NCBI GenBank assembly: GCA_963839165.1
Contig: CAWIUG010000036.1
Coordinates: 186,001-250,000 of the forward strand
Length of the DNA: 64,000 nt
Direction: 5' to 3'
Source of the DNA: DATFVA01 sp963839165
Lineage (GTDB): Bacteria > Bacteroidota > Ignavibacteria > Ignavibacteriales > Ignavibacteriaceae
Shown: in pieces, positions 9,777 to 18,148 of the stretch
How positions within the stretch are numbered: position 1 is the first letter of the stretch
Layout: each line of letters starts with the position of its first letter
Position numbers and translations under genes: made by a program
Notes under the pieces: model-generated
The model's database searches: none
What the model was told of the DNA's origin: nothing
The model's input: the letters and a program-made list of their open reading frames with translations, nothing else

Positions 9777-12242
9777 TTATTTAACAACTATATTATAAAT
9801 CTTGTTCTTAACATAAATCTCTTTAACTATGGTCTTCCCATCTGTATGTCTGATTACTTTCTCATTTTCTGAAAGAGATTTCTTAACATCTTCCTGGCTG
9901 CAGTTAAGCGGTACTTCTATCGTATCGCGGAGTTTTCCGTTTACCTGCACGGCAATGTGAACCGTATCGGCAACCAGGGCAGCTTCATCGTACTTATACC
10001 AGACAGGATCAACGAATACCGATTCCTCATACCCCAGGATCTGCCTGACTTCTTCTGCCAGATGCGGGGCAACGGGTGCAAGGAGAACTGAAAACCTGTT
10101 TAGGGCATAAAGCTTAATATCGTCCGAACATTTGTCGATATTCTTAAGTTCATTTATTAATTCCATTAAAGAAGCAATTGCTGTATTGAATCTGAAACTG
10201 CTGATTTCTTCTTCAAACTTTTTAACTGTCTGGTTTGTTTTCCTGTAGAGTGCTTTTTCGTCTTCATTGAGACTGCTGATATCAAATTTATTACGGGAGG
10301 AAACCTGCGTTGATAGTCCGCTGAATCTGTTGAAAAGCTCATAGGATCTCTGAACGAATCTTTCAACACCGGATATACCCTTATCGCTCCAGTCGCCGCC
10401 AAGCTCGTAAGGACCCATAAACATAAGGTACATTCTGAATACGTCGGATCCGTAATGGGATGTAAACTCATCAGGATTCACAACATTACCGCGCGACTTT
10501 GACATTTTTGAACCTTCATTGGTAATGGTACCCTGGTGAAGCAGATTCTGAAACGGTTCATTGCTATCCGTCCATCCAAGGTCCCTCAGGAACTTATGTA
10601 TAAACCTTGCATAAAGCAGATGCATTGTGGCATGTTCGGCTCCTCCGACATACATATCAACCGGGACCCATTTGTCGGCCCTTTCCTTACTGAATGGTGC
10701 ATCCTTAATATGGGGATCCAGATACCTGAAATAATACCAGGAAGAATCTACAAACGTATCCATCGTATCCGCGTCACGTTTTGCATCAGTTCCGCATTTA
10801 GGACATTTAACGTTTATAAAGTCGGCATTGGCAGCAAGGGGTGACTCACCCGACGGCTTAAATTCAACTTCATAGGGAAGGGTAACGGGCAGTTCTTTTT
10901 CATCAACCGGAACTGTTCCGCAATCAGGACAATGGATAACCGGAATGGGTGTTCCCCAATATCTCTGCCTAGAGATAAGCCAGTCTCTGAGCCTGTAGTT
11001 AATTTTTCTTTTTCCGAATTCTCTAAGCTCCAGGTATTCTATAATTCTCTGCTTTCCGATTTCGGATTCCAGACCATTAAACTCATCAGAGAATACCATT
11101 TTTCCGGTTCCCGTATAAGCTTCTTTTAATTCTGCATCGGCATCTGTACCTTGTTCAAGGATTACTTTTTTAATAGGTAGAGCGAATTTTTTTGCAAATT
11201 CAAAATCCCGTTCATCATGTCCCGGAACAGCCATCACGCATCCGGTTCCATAAGTAAGTAGAGCGTAATCTGCTATCCATATCGGGATTTTCTCGCTGTT
11301 AACGGGATTAATAGCATAGGCCCCGATAGGGGTTCCTGTTTTCTCTTTCACAGTTGAAGTTCTTTCAATCTCCGACAGCAGTTTGACGGCGTCTCTATAT
11401 GTATTTACATCCTCTTTATATTTGGGAGCGGTAAGCTTATCCACCAGCGGATGTTCAGGGGCAAGCACTACATAGGTTACTCCGTAAAGTGTATCGGGAC
11501 GGGTTGTAAAAACAGATACAACCTCGTCACTTCCGTCAACCTTGAAGTTAACCTCGGCCCCGACACTCTTACCTATCCAGTTCCGCTGCATCAGCTTTGT
11601 TTTTTCAGGCCAGTTGATTGTATCAAGTCCCTGAAGCAGTTCCTCAGCATAATCTGTGATCTTAAAGAACCATTGCGTAAGGTTCTTCTGTACCACCACT
11701 GCCCCGCACCTCTCACAGGTACCGTCTGCACCAACCTGTTCATTTGCCAGAACTGTCTGATCATTCGGACACCAGTTTACAGGAGCATTTTTCCTGTAAG
11801 CCAGTCCTTTTTCGTACAGCTTCAGGAACAGCCACTGGTTCCATTTATAATATTCGGGATCGCAGGTCATCAATTCAGCATCCCAATCGTACATACAGCC
11901 CATTTTCTTTAGCTGCTGGCGGATATCCTCAATGTTCTTCATCGTGCTGTCATAAGGATGGATGCCCGATTTAATCGCATAATTTTCAGCGGGAAGACCA
12001 AAAGCGTCATAACCGATTGGTTCAAACACATTATACCCGGTTAATTTTTTGTACCTTGCCCAGGAATCATTAGGTCCGTAATTGTACCAGTGCCCTATGT
12101 GCAGCTTTGCGCCGGAAGGATAAATAAACATTACCAGTGAATAAAGCTTGTTTTCTGTTCTGCTGAGATCTGTTCTGGCAACCTTATTCTCTGACCAGAA
12201 TTTCTGCCATTTTGGTTCAATCTCGGAAAAAGGATATCTCAT
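9777..12242 (-). CDS. leuS: Leucyl-tRNA synthetase
   Basis: An 821-residue class I synthetase. It has HIGHW-type HIGH at KLHIGHWYNYGPND, the editing (CP1) domain with TTRPDTLYGVTYVVLAPEHP and GTGCVMAVPGHDERD, the zinc-type insertion CPDCGTVPV...CPKCG, and KMSKS at GSKMSKSRGNVVNPDE. The C-terminal anticodon-binding region ends in VNGKLRDTIEVP. It attaches leucine to tRNA-Leu and edits mischarged norvaline/isoleucine. It leads the leuS-serS-ABC-ABC-fbp run and has a good promoter just upstream. Confidence 0.98.
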   Translation of the reverse strand: MRYPFSEIEPKWQKFWSENKVARTDLSRTENKLYSLVMFIYPSGAKLHIGHWYNYGPNDSWARYKKLTGYNVFEPIGYDAFGLPAENYAIKSGIHPYDSTMKNIEDIRQQLKKMGCMYDWDAELMTCDPEYYKWNQWLFLKLYEKGLAYRKNAPVNWCPNDQTVLANEQVGADGTCERCGAVVVQKNLTQWFFKITDYAEELLQGLDTINWPEKTKLMQRNWIGKSVGAEVNFKVDGSDEVVSVFTTRPDTLYGVTYVVLAPEHPLVDKLTAPKYKEDVNTYRDAVKLLSEIERTSTVKEKTGTPIGAYAINPVNSEKIPIWIADYALLTYGTGCVMAVPGHDERDFEFAKKFALPIKKVILEQGTDADAELKEAYTGTGKMVFSDEFNGLESEIGKQRIIEYLELREFGKRKINYRLRDWLISRQRYWGTPIPVIHCPDCGTVPVDEKELPVTLPYEVEFKPSGESPLAANADFINVKCPKCGTDAKRDADTMDTFVDSSWYYFRYLDPHIKDAPFSKERADKWVPVDMYVGGAEHATMHLLYARFIHKFLRDLGWTDSNEPFQNLLHQGTITNEGSKMSKSRGNVVNPDEFTSHYGSDVFRMYLMFMGPYELGGDWSDKGISGVERFVQRSYELFNRFSGLSTQVSSRNKFDISSLNEDEKALYRKTNQTVKKFEEEISSFRFNTAIASLMELINELKNIDKCSDDIKLYALNRFSVLLAPVAPHLAEEVRQILGYEESVFVDPVWYKYDEAALVADTVHIAVQVNGKLRDTIEVPLNCSQEDVKKSLSENEKVIRHTDGKTIVKEIYVKNKIYNIVVK

Positions 12243-12273
12243 TTTTACTTTGTTTGGATTTAAAAATTAACTT

Positions 12274-12304
12274 CAAATTTACCGAAAATGGGAGGGAATT
12301 CAAA
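12274..12304 (-). promoter_or_regulatory. Bacteroidota-type promoter of leuS
   Basis: On the minus strand, TTTG (12304-12301) is followed after exactly 19 bases by TAAATTTG (12281-12274). This is a perfect fit to TTTG-N19-TAnnTTTG. The -7 element lies about 30 bases upstream of the leuS ATG at 12242. It is the cleanest vegetative promoter seen in the window. Confidence 0.7.
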
Positions 12305-12400
12305 TTTTACCGGCAGGTTATCACAATCGGGATTAATTAGCATCATAGATATTATTAAATAAATTGCATATTATTAAATATTCTTTTCGGGCAATTAAAT

Positions 12401-13579
12401 TTGAGAATTTCACTTACAGACATAATCGCTATCATTGCGGCGCTTCAGCTGTTTATATTTTCCTTCTTTCTGTTCAATCTTAAAAAAGGAAACCGACTTA
12501 ATCAGCTGCTGCTCTCGGGTTTCCTGTTTGCCAACGCGATGTACCTGGCAGGTTTCCTGCTTTTTGAATTCTCAGAATATTTAATGCCGCTGGGAGTCCA
12601 TTTTTTCTTTATAGGAACATCGTTTGGATTCCTTTTTGGACCCCTGCTGTTTCTTTATACCAGGTCACTGACGAAGGATAATTTTCAATTAAAGATATCT
12701 GATTGGCTCCATTCAATCCCTTTCCTTATTTATAATTTATTATATGCCGTATATTTTCATTTTGAACCAACTTCGCTGAAAATCCAGATGCTGGAGCATG
12801 GGAGAGTACTCCCCTATTCTCTCGGTTTCTGGGTTAATCTTCTGATGAATATTCAGATACTTATTTATATGGCTGTTACTTTATTTCTTGTTATTAGCTA
12901 CAGTCGGAGAATTAAATCTCTTTATTCGATGATAAATCATCTGGAACTGGGCTGGCTTGAGCTTGTAGTGTATGCTTTCCTGTTCATGTGGCTTATAGAT
13001 TTCGGACATTTTCTACTGCGAAATACGGGTGGTATTTCTGCTGAACTTTCGGGTTATCTCACGTTTATATCAGTTGCGATAAATTTTGTATTCGCTAATC
13101 TTGTTATTTATAAAGGGTTGAAACAGCCGCTGCAATTTTTCGGAATTGAAAAGGAATTGCCTGGATCAAAACGTGATCATCCGGTTATCCCGGAGGAGGA
13201 AAAGGAAAAATATCTGGAGAGGCTGATGAGTTATATGGTATCTGAAAGACCGTATTTAACTTCAACTCTTAACCTGAAGGAACTTTCTGACAGATTGGAA
13301 ATGAATCCCAGAACCTTGTCAAGAATTATAAATGAGAAAAGAAATCAGAATTTTTTCGATTTTATAAATGGGTTCAGGATTGACGATGCAAAAATGATCC
13401 TTTCAAATCCAACCAAAAGGAAGATGACAATCCTTGAGGTTCTGTATGGAGTAGGCTTTAACTCGAAATCGGTCTTTAATACAACATTTAAGAAGTACAC
13501 AGGTTTTACTCCCTCCGAATACCGAAAAAAATATCTTCCTTATCATTCACACCATACTATGCAGAAATCAGTTTCCTGA
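12401..13579 (+). CDS. Membrane-bound AraC-family transcriptional regulator
   Basis: A 392-residue protein. The first 240 or so residues hold about seven hydrophobic helices (for example IIAIIAALQLFIFSFFLF and LLSGFLFANAMYLAGFLLF). They are followed by a linker and a C-terminal AraC-type double helix-turn-helix (LNLKELSDRLEMNPRTLSRI ... ILEVLYGVGFNSKSVFNTTF ... GFTPSEYRKK). Such proteins are common in Bacteroidota and are thought to sense a ligand in the membrane and bind DNA directly. The frame begins with TTG (MRISLTD...); no ATG lies in a better place. It diverges from leuS. Target genes are unknown; the neighbouring secreted protein is a candidate. Confidence 0.85.
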   Translation: MRISLTDIIAIIAALQLFIFSFFLFNLKKGNRLNQLLLSGFLFANAMYLAGFLLFEFSEYLMPLGVHFFFIGTSFGFLFGPLLFLYTRSLTKDNFQLKISDWLHSIPFLIYNLLYAVYFHFEPTSLKIQMLEHGRVLPYSLGFWVNLLMNIQILIYMAVTLFLVISYSRRIKSLYSMINHLELGWLELVVYAFLFMWLIDFGHFLLRNTGGISAELSGYLTFISVAINFVFANLVIYKGLKQPLQFFGIEKELPGSKRDHPVIPEEEKEKYLERLMSYMVSERPYLTSTLNLKELSDRLEMNPRTLSRIINEKRNQNFFDFINGFRIDDAKMILSNPTKRKMTILEVLYGVGFNSKSVFNTTFKKYTGFTPSEYRKKYLPYHSHHTMQKSVS

Positions 13580-13699
13580 ACCATTCATCATAGAATAAGT
13601 AGAGAAAAAGGTTCGGATTCGTGCATCAGGACGACTTTAACCCCTCCGCTTTATAGATTTCCCCGGAATTTTTATAAAAATATAATACGGAGGTAAAAA

Positions 13700-15133
13700 A
13701 TGATCCGGTTTTTCCTGACCATTTGTTTTTTCCTGGGAATACTCTTCCAGGGTTTGTTTGAAGCTAAGGTAATAAACGTGCCTGAAGAATATGGAACAAT
13801 ACAGGCAGCAATAAATGCTTCTCAGAACGGTGACACCGTAATTGCAGCAGAAGGGACTTATCTTGAAAACATAAACTTTTCAGGTAAAAATATCGTAGTT
13901 GCGAGTATGTACATTATGGATCTTGATCCATTGCATATACTAAATACTGTGATCGATGGAAGCAGTCCCCTACAGCCTGATTCTGCAAGCTGTGTGAGGA
14001 TAGTTTCGGGTGAAGACAGTACAGCTGTACTCGAGGGATTTACCCTAACCGGGGGCACAGGAACAAAATGGGTGGATGAGCATGGTGCAGGTGTCTACCG
14101 CGAAGGAGGTGGAATTCTTATTACTCTTTCATCCCCTGTAATTAAAAATAATTTGATAATAAATAATGAGGCAGTTGATAGAACAGGAGTTACAAGTGCG
14201 GGCGGAGGAGGGATCAGAGCCGGAGACAGCAATGCTCATATTTACAATAATTTAATTGCCCATAATAAGGGACGTTATGGAGCAGGTATTGTTTGGAACT
14301 ATGCTACGGGAGAAATGAAAAATAATATTATAATAAATAATAGCGGCGGCGAGGATTTCGGGGGAGGGGGAATATGGACACTGGCTATGGGAACAACGAT
14401 AATAGAGAATAATGTGATAGCTTATAATTCGGTAACAGGAAGCGGCGGCTACAAGGGTAAAGGCGGAGGAATACTTATATGGTCTACATCTATTGAAGCT
14501 AAGAATAATATTATATGGGGGAATACCCAGAGTACCGGTGATCAGGTTGCTCTAACCGGCGGCGGAACTGCAGACATAACTTATAGTGATGTTGAGGGTG
14601 GATTTACAGGCAGCGGTAATATTGAACAGGATCCATTATTCGGTGAGATATATTTGCCGGATGCCAACTCACCCTGCATAGATGCGGGAAATCCTGATCC
14701 TGAATATAATGACCCGGAAGATCCTTCTAATCCAGGGTATGCTCTTTCTCCATCAATGGGAACCCTTCGAAATGATATGGGTGCTTATGGAGGTCCTATG
14801 AGTACGATCCTGCCCGCTGTAGTGACTTCAATCAAAGAAGGAAAATCCGGCGGCAGCTTGCCTGATATGTTTCAGCTGTATCAGAACTATCCGAATCCGT
14901 TTAATCCTGAAACTACAATAAGATTTTCGGTTCCTTCAGGGAGTTACGTTTCTTTAAAGGTTTACAACTTGCTTGGAAGTCTTGTTGCTGTTTTGTTCAG
15001 TGGAGAAAAACAGGAGGGAATTTATTCCTTAAGTTTTAATGCAGATGAATATAAACTATCCAGTGGTGTTTATTTCTATCGATTGGAATCGGGTAATTAT
15101 TCTTCCACAAGGAAACTTTTAGTTTTAAAGTAG
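13700..15133 (+). CDS. Secreted right-handed beta-helix protein with T9SS sorting domain
   Basis: A 477-residue protein. A signal peptide (MIRFFLTICFFLGILFQGLF) leads to a beta-helix region that starts with the pectate-lyase-like entry segment VPEEYGTIQAAINASQNGDT. Repeats of the NNxIINN kind follow (about residues 140-290). The last 85 or so residues are a type A T9SS tail beginning MFQLYQNYPNPFNPETTIRF and ending SSTRKLLVLK. It is probably exported through the type IX system and anchored or released at the cell surface. No catalytic residues could be assigned, so whether it acts on polysaccharide is unknown. GGAGG is well placed at the start. Confidence 0.9.
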   Translation: MIRFFLTICFFLGILFQGLFEAKVINVPEEYGTIQAAINASQNGDTVIAAEGTYLENINFSGKNIVVASMYIMDLDPLHILNTVIDGSSPLQPDSASCVRIVSGEDSTAVLEGFTLTGGTGTKWVDEHGAGVYREGGGILITLSSPVIKNNLIINNEAVDRTGVTSAGGGGIRAGDSNAHIYNNLIAHNKGRYGAGIVWNYATGEMKNNIIINNSGGEDFGGGGIWTLAMGTTIIENNVIAYNSVTGSGGYKGKGGGILIWSTSIEAKNNIIWGNTQSTGDQVALTGGGTADITYSDVEGGFTGSGNIEQDPLFGEIYLPDANSPCIDAGNPDPEYNDPEDPSNPGYALSPSMGTLRNDMGAYGGPMSTILPAVVTSIKEGKSGGSLPDMFQLYQNYPNPFNPETTIRFSVPSGSYVSLKVYNLLGSLVAVLFSGEKQEGIYSLSFNADEYKLSSGVYFYRLESGNYSSTRKLLVLK

Positions 15134-15166
15134 GTAGGATTATATAATATAAGATCGCTGTTTTCA

Positions 15167-15248
15167 TCACCCGGCAGGATCCTTATTCTATATATTCAGG
15201 GATCCGGATAGTGTACCCCGACAGCACACTATTGTCCGGGTGATTTTT
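15167..15248 (+). terminator. Complex stem-loop terminator
   Basis: An outer stem TCACCCGG (15167-15174) pairs with CCGGGTGA (15236-15243), followed by a T-rich run. Inside it is a second stem: CCGGATAGTGT (15204-15214) with ACACTATTGTCCGG (15226-15239), the two stems competing for the CCGG. It lies between two convergent genes and may serve both. Confidence 0.7.
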
Positions 15249-15250
15249 GT

Positions 15251-15987
15251 TTAATCTTCAAAATATTCGGATCCGCTCCTATCGATAAAACCCCACCGGC
15301 TCCCTATTTTAACAGAAATTAGTCCGTTCCTTATTTCACCTATTTTATCATATTTGATGGGAGTAACACCTTTGCCATTTTTATCAATCAGACCCCACCA
15401 GTCATTCAGCCTTACATAGGTGATCCCATTAGAAAAAGAGCCTACGTCATCGAAATTGCCGGGAATTACTTTCTCACCTTTCCGGTTGATAAACCCCCAT
15501 TTTCCTTTTTCTTTTATGGAAGATAATCTTCTTTGAGCTCTCCAATCTCATCATATCTGATAGGGGCTACACTTTGGGCATTAGTGTTCAGAAGTCCCCA
15601 TTTTTCATTTAATTTAACAGGGAAAAGACCATCAAGGAAATCCCCTATCTCGTTATATTGAACGGGAATAATTTCTTTTCCTGAATGATCAATGATTCCC
15701 CATTTTCCGGAAAATACTACTTTATCATCATTTTTTTTAACACCGAAGTTTACCTTTGCGAAGCCTGTATGGTAATCTTTAACCTCATCGTATTTGATCT
15801 GGGTGATTTCCTTTCCTGAAGTATCGATAAATCCCCATTTATCATTCAACTTTACTTTTACACGATCCTCAATGAAAGCACCTACCTGATCATACTTTAC
15901 GGGTATCACGATTTCTTTTTTTGAATTGCAGAATCCCCATTTATCTGCTTTACGATAAGGAATAAGCCCTGGTAAGCTGGTTTTCAT
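15251..15987 (-). CDS. WG-repeat protein (cytoplasmic); frame broken by an indel
   Basis: At least seven WG repeats of the form KWGFIDxxGKEIIPxxYDxI run through about 245 residues. The first part (from 15987) ends at a stop after EDYLP, but the next frame continues at once with KEKGKWGFINRKGEKVI and further repeats to RWGFIDRSGSEYFED. Adding one base near 15521 (a short T/C run) restores the frame. There is no signal peptide. The role of WG-repeat proteins is not established. ATG at 15987 has AGGAG eight bases upstream; a GTG precedes it directly. One missing base in a homopolymer is probably a sequence error. Confidence 0.75.
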
Positions 15988-16112
15988 CACTTTATCTCCT
16001 GAAAAAGTTTAACTATCTCTCAACATTGTTCATTAAATATCGGGCGCATTTTTAAGTATAAGGTTAAAAGCTGCTTATTTCAATATGGTTTTTTACCTCT
16101 TATTTAAACAAT

Positions 16113-16144
16113 AAAAAAACCCCTTAAGTGTGCTGCTTAAGGGG
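16113..16144 (-). terminator. Rho-independent terminator (minus strand)
   Basis: A perfect nine-base stem CCCCTTAAG / CTTAAGGGG encloses a seven-base loop and is followed on the minus strand by a run of seven T. It would end transcripts coming from the decayed gene region at about 16.4-17.0 kb. Confidence 0.85.
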
Positions 16145-16375
16145 TGTTAGGCCTTTGTTGAGGGAACATATATTTGCCCGAGGGGGAGGCAAATACCAAG
16201 CCAATTAAAATTAAAAATTTATATTCAATAAAATCAGAACTTCAGCAGCAGCGTCCGTTTGCATATTATTCAACTGCTGTGCCACAAGATTTTTATCCCA
16301 TCCAAAAAACTGTCAATCCTACCATCGGAATTCTAACTCTGTTTAACTTCCGATATAAGGGTAATTTGTAACCGG

Positions 16376-16920
16376 TTATTTTCCTATGAAAACCTCATTG
16401 CGATAACCGGTAAGTTCATTGGCGATAGCTTCAGCGGACTGCTCATCTTCAAGGTCATTTTGCATATTCACGCTGCATCAAATACCTATATTTAGCATTG
16501 ATGCATCAGCTTCCAGCTATTGAATTCTGCTAATATCGAGTGTTTAAGACCCTGACTATGCTGAGATTGTTGCGACCCCGATAAAGGCTGAAAGTAAACG
16601 GCAATCCTGGGTTTTACACCAGCTGTAAGAATACCTCGCCACTCCTTATTTCCTTTTTCAGCTTGTACCAGGAGACTGCGTTCACCGTCAGGATTGGTCT
16701 CAAGAACAAATCTTCCGTCAGATTTTGTGTTAACATCTTCATCGGGATAATTTCGGTATTTCCTCAGCTCTTAATTTTAAGAGTTCTAGAGTCATACCCT
16801 GTTCTTCAGAATGATCGATAACTTTTCCAGCAACTTTGCCGTTACTTCAGTCTATACAGAAACTCTTTTGCTGCCAACTAAAGCCCCAATAAAAAAAGAA
16901 CAATAATTAAGAAAAGATCC
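16376..16920 (-). pseudogene. Decayed secreted protein with carboxypeptidase-like regulatory domain
   Basis: Coding-like segments are scattered over several minus-strand frames with stops between them. They include a hydrophobic leader (about 16890), VAGKVIDHSEEQGM (about 16830), DVNTKSDGRFVLETNPDGER then SLLVQAEKGNKEW (about 16740-16640), and MQNDLEDEQSAEAIANELTG near the end. The middle part resembles a beta-sandwich regulatory domain (GKVxD...TKSDGRFxL). At least three frame changes are needed. Given other indels in this window, part of the damage may be sequencing error, so this could be a real gene. A sigma-54-like promoter lies upstream. Confidence 0.4.
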
Positions 16921-17010
16921 TATTAGTAAATATTTTGACTGTTAAAGCCTTTATTTTTCAAAATTTGGTTACCTGGTGAAAATTGGTTTCCCCAGGTTTT
17001 GGAATACCAG

Positions 17011-17030
17011 GAGCTAAAGTTGTGCCAGAG
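17011..17030 (-). promoter_or_regulatory. Candidate sigma-54 promoter
   Basis: The minus strand reads TGGCAC at the -24 position (17027-17022) and GC at -12 (17014-17013), with exactly ten bases between GG and GC. The consensus is TGGCAC-N5-TTGCW; here the -12 side is TAGCT, one mismatch. It points at the decayed gene at 16.4-16.9 kb. Confidence 0.45.
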
Positions 17031-17130
17031 GTCAAATTATGTGATTACTGCACATAATCGTAGATATGAAATATGCCTATGTGTTATTGAACACGAAAAA
17101 TATGCGCATAGATGGGAGGAAATTCGGGGT

Positions 17131-18084
17131 TTAGAAAGAATAACTTAAATTAAGTGATAGGCCCCTGAAATCATCGTAATTAAGAGAAGAATTTCTGAGT
17201 ATTTGATCACCAGGAGTGTCATTAGTAAAAAAGAGCAGATCGAGCTGTGAATAAAGCCAGACAACACCGAAGCTTATTAAAGAAATATTTCTGTACCTAT
17301 AAGTATCGTTGTAATCTGTATATCTTGATTCTATCATCCTGGAATCTGTCTCCAAAAGATAAGTTTTTTCCTTCTCTTCCGACTGAATAAAGTAATAAAC
17401 AGAGGCCGTTAAAGAGGCCGCTCCAAGCACAGTCAGTAAAACGCTCTTAAAGTTAACGTCCAGGTATAACTGCCCTAGTCCTGGGATTATCATCGATCTG
17501 GCAATTGCATTTTTGAGCCGGTTTTCATGCTGTATATCATACTCCACTTTCGGAACATACATAGTATCTATCCTGACGACCGTTCTTGCTTCGATTTCCT
17601 GCTGCTGCTGAATATAATTGGCTTTTACCTGTTTATAAAAGGATATTATTTTGGGAGAAATTTTGGTAGAATCCAGCGCGTATGAGGTATCAATTCTTAA
17701 AATTTCAATAAAGCTTTTTTTTGCGGCATCGTCTTCTGAAAGAGAATAATGGGATATCCCCTTAAGTTTATAGATATCCAGAATTTCATTACTTTTCAGA
17801 GGGGTTTTTTTCAGGAGGAGCTTGTTGGCGATTGCAATTACATCACCATATTTGAATTGTTCGAATTTCCCTTTCATTAAAGCCAGGGAATCCTGCACGT
17901 TCAGAGAATCCTGGTTTACAGTCTTAACTTCGATGGTATCTAAAGCGAAGGAAGAATCGGCAACCGAACCTGGGACAACAAGTGAGTCATTAACAGCAGA
18001 AGAATCATTTTCCTGTGCCCATCCTGTGAAAAAGAATCCTACTACTACAAGTATAAAAAGAGAGGCTTTAACAGTAGTACGCAT
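17131..18084 (-). CDS. Secreted or membrane protein with C-terminal DUF5683-like region
   Basis: A 317-residue protein. It has a signal peptide (SLFILVVVGFFFTGWAQ), an alpha-helical middle (about 70-165; TPR-like, LLLKKTPLKSNEILDIYKLKG), and a C-terminal region with ARSMIIPGLGQLYLDVNFKS and two hydrophobic helices (VLLTVLGAASLTASVYYFI, ISLISFGVVWLYSQLDLLFF). The RSxIxPGxGQ motif marks the DUF5683 family. It is the last gene of a run with a lipoprotein, a sigma-54 activator and a kinase, so it may be part of their signalling chain. The function is unknown. Confidence 0.75.
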   Translation of the reverse strand: MRTTVKASLFILVVVGFFFTGWAQENDSSAVNDSLVVPGSVADSSFALDTIEVKTVNQDSLNVQDSLALMKGKFEQFKYGDVIAIANKLLLKKTPLKSNEILDIYKLKGISHYSLSEDDAAKKSFIEILRIDTSYALDSTKISPKIISFYKQVKANYIQQQQEIEARTVVRIDTMYVPKVEYDIQHENRLKNAIARSMIIPGLGQLYLDVNFKSVLLTVLGAASLTASVYYFIQSEEKEKTYLLETDSRMIESRYTDYNDTYRYRNISLISFGVVWLYSQLDLLFFTNDTPGDQILRNSSLNYDDFRGLSLNLSYSF

Positions 18085-18148
18085 AAAGTAAAATATTTTG
18101 CTTAGGACTGGGTAAAATTACATGAAAGTTAAATAATATGCATATTTT

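Noticed and set aside
16174..16371. Plus-strand 65-codon frame near the terminator
   Set aside because: No domain, no ribosome binding site, and it lies against the direction of the coding-like fragments on the opposite strand.
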